From positions 33,761-97,760 of the forward strand of contig DATAVA010000043.1 in the NCBI GenBank assembly GCA_036267975.1: DNA of 64,000 nt, read 5' to 3'. Positions 62,672 to 64,000 of this stretch are shown piece after piece. The translations under genes and the position numbers were made by a program. The notes under the pieces were generated by a model. That model did no database searches, had not been told where the DNA came from, and was given only the letters and a program-made list of their open reading frames with translations. The stretch is from DAIDKA01 sp036267975. Its GTDB lineage: Bacteria; Pseudomonadota; Gammaproteobacteria; Steroidobacterales; Steroidobacteraceae. The stretch's first letter is position 1; every line of letters begins with the position of its first letter.

Positions 62672-64000
62672 ATGACGTTTCGTAGCCACGAGATACTGCT
62701 CAAAACAGGCGCACTGCAAGACGCCATCATCAGCAGCGCCAACTTCTCGAGCATTGCCACTGACTCGAATGGCGTCATTCAGATCTTCAACGTCGGCGCG
62801 GAGCACATGCTGGGCTACAAGGCAGCCGAAGTGATAAATAAAATCACACCGGCTGATATTTCCGATCCGGAGGAGGTGATCGCGCGCGCCAAAGCGCTCA
62901 GCGTTGAACTGAACACTCAGATAACGCCGGGCTTCGAGGCCCTGGTGTTCAAGGCGTCACGCGGCATCGAGGACATTTACGAGCTGACCTACATCCGCAA
63001 AGACGGCACCCGTTTCCCGGCAGTGGTATCCGTCACAGCGTTGCGCGACGCCCAGGAAACCATTATTGGCTATCTCCTGATTGGTACCGATAATACCGTA
63101 CGCAAGCAGGTTGAAGCGGAGCAGCGCAAGCTCGATCAGCGCCTCCGTGACCAGCAGTTCTATACGCGATCGCTCATTGAGTCCAACATTGATGCGCTGA
63201 TAACCACGGACACGTCGGGCATCATTTCCGACGTCAATAAACAAATGGAAGCACTCACCGGCTGCACCCGCGACGAACTAATTGGCGCACCATTCAAGAA
63301 GTTCTTCACGGATCCGGACAGAGCCGAAGCGGGTATCAAGCTGGTTCTGAGCGAAAGGAAGGTCACCAATTACGAACTCACCGCCCGCGCCCGGGACGGG
63401 AATGAAGTCGTAGTTTCCTACAACGCCACCACGTTCTACGATCGTGACCGAAAGCTGCAAGGCGTGTTCGCCGCGGCGCGCGACGTAACGGAACTTAAAC
63501 GTTACGAACACACCTTGCAGGAGAAGAATGTCGAACTGGAGCACGCCAGTGAGATGAAATCAGTATTCCTTGCCACGATGTCGCACGAGTTGCGTACGCC
63601 GCTGAACGGCATGCTCGGCATGCTGGAATTGCTCAGTCTATCGCGACTTACCGGCGAACAGCGCGAGACGCTCGACATTGCGCGGGTTTCAGGGCGCGGT
63701 CTGGTGCGCATTATCGATGATGTCCTCGACCACGCCAAGATCGAGGCCGGAAAGCTGGAGATCCGTCTGGAACCCGTGTCCATCGCGCAACTTGTGCGCC
63801 GGGTGCAATGTAGCCACCGCGGGCTGGGCAGCGCCAAGAACAATGTGCTGACCCAGAGCGTGGACCGCGGTATCAGTCCATCAGTGATGGCCGACCCACT
63901 GCGCATCGTGCAGATCCTAGACAATCTCGTAAGCAATGCCCTGAAGTTCACTGCCGAGGGCACTGTGGAAATTCGGGCAGACCTCCTCCAACGAGTGGAG
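62672..64000 (+). CDS. PAS-domain sensor histidine kinase (3' end beyond window)
   Basis: 443 codons are open to the window edge, so the C-terminus is missing. Two PAS domains are visible (about 17-135 and 150-275; SSIATDSNGVIQIFNVGAEHMLGY and LITTDTSGIISDVNKQMEALTG), joined by a coiled coil. A coiled coil (LQEKNVELEHASEMKSVFLA) leads into a HisKA domain with phospho-acceptor His305 in MSHELRTPLNGM. The start of an HATPase domain (QILDNLVSNALKFT, the N box) follows. No membrane helix is seen, so it is cytoplasmic. The HisKA type and the nearby HPt and receiver genes suggest a hybrid kinase with receiver domains further on; that part is not visible. Confidence 0.93.
   Translation, partial: MTFRSHEILLKTGALQDAIISSANFSSIATDSNGVIQIFNVGAEHMLGYKAAEVINKITPADISDPEEVIARAKALSVELNTQITPGFEALVFKASRGIEDIYELTYIRKDGTRFPAVVSVTALRDAQETIIGYLLIGTDNTVRKQVEAEQRKLDQRLRDQQFYTRSLIESNIDALITTDTSGIISDVNKQMEALTGCTRDELIGAPFKKFFTDPDRAEAGIKLVLSERKVTNYELTARARDGNEVVVSYNATTFYDRDRKLQGVFAAARDVTELKRYEHTLQEKNVELEHASEMKSVFLATMSHELRTPLNGMLGMLELLSLSRLTGEQRETLDIARVSGRGLVRIIDDVLDHAKIEAGKLEIRLEPVSIAQLVRRVQCSHRGLGSAKNNVLTQSVDRGISPSVMADPLRIVQILDNLVSNALKFTAEGTVEIRADLLQRVE

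Overview
The window is GC-rich, densely coded chromosomal DNA from a Gram-negative bacterium. The outer-membrane parts support this: a TonB-dependent receptor, two RND efflux operons with lipoprotein outer-membrane factors, two AsmA proteins and DUF4197. The mix of families (DUF6152, an uncharacterised secreted family with a GHWxxDTLVV motif, DUF1592/DUF1552, monomeric isocitrate dehydrogenase, GlgE pathway, CmcJ/NvfI oxidoreductase) fits a free-living gammaproteobacterium of the Nevskiales/Steroidobacteraceae type. That placement is inference from gene content. I saw no tRNA, rRNA, CRISPR array or insertion sequence.

Layout. 1-6205: GlgE alpha-glucan pathway (end of glgB, glgE, a treS-maltokinase fusion) overlapping an MscS-like membrane protein gene. 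6395-15219: tripartite HAE-type RND efflux operon (OMF-MFP-pump) continuing into its own OmpR-type response regulator, sensor kinase and a CorA-type transporter. 15271-25630: mixed housekeeping and secreted genes (duplicated NTF2-like protein, hydrolase, RNase T2, monomeric ICDH, DUF6152 plus a GHWxxDTLVV protein, a divergent EF-G with a clear terminator, an exported VOC protein, an LCM-type methyltransferase, a small coiled-coil protein). 25803-31620: heavy-metal-type (CusA/CzcA) RND operon. 31681-39411: lactate permease, DUF4197, AsmA, two more GHWxxDTLVV proteins in tandem, and a second AsmA.

40413-47017 is an accessory block: a TonB receptor whose start codon is preceded by a G8 tract, a formyltransferase-like protein, an AAHS-type MFS carrier, a CmcJ/NvfI oxidoreductase and a sulfotransferase, suggesting uptake and tailoring of an unknown small molecule. 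47019-49080 is a decaying stretch: a 5'-truncated metallo-hydrolase, a membrane-protein gene broken at a G10 tract and by a TAG codon, and an ankyrin remnant, with an intact XRE regulator/membrane protein pair between them. 49083-52242 (minus strand) holds a GFA protein, a second exported VOC protein, a second DUF6152 protein and an M28 peptidase. 52732-59213 is a secreted/periplasmic set: diheme DUF1592 protein, Tat-exported DUF1552 protein, exported ankyrin protein and a convergent diheme cytochrome c. 59488-60204 is a membrane protein with an in-frame TAA near its C-terminus. 60360-64000 is a phosphorelay locus (HPt protein, a regulator with one dead and one live receiver, a small coupled ORF, and a divergent PAS sensor kinase cut by the window edge).

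The best candidates for undescribed biology are the GHWxxDTLVV secreted family, the TonB-receptor/CmcJ/sulfotransferase block, the exported DUF1592-DUF1552-ankyrin-cytochrome set, and the two G-tracts placed where slippage would switch expression.
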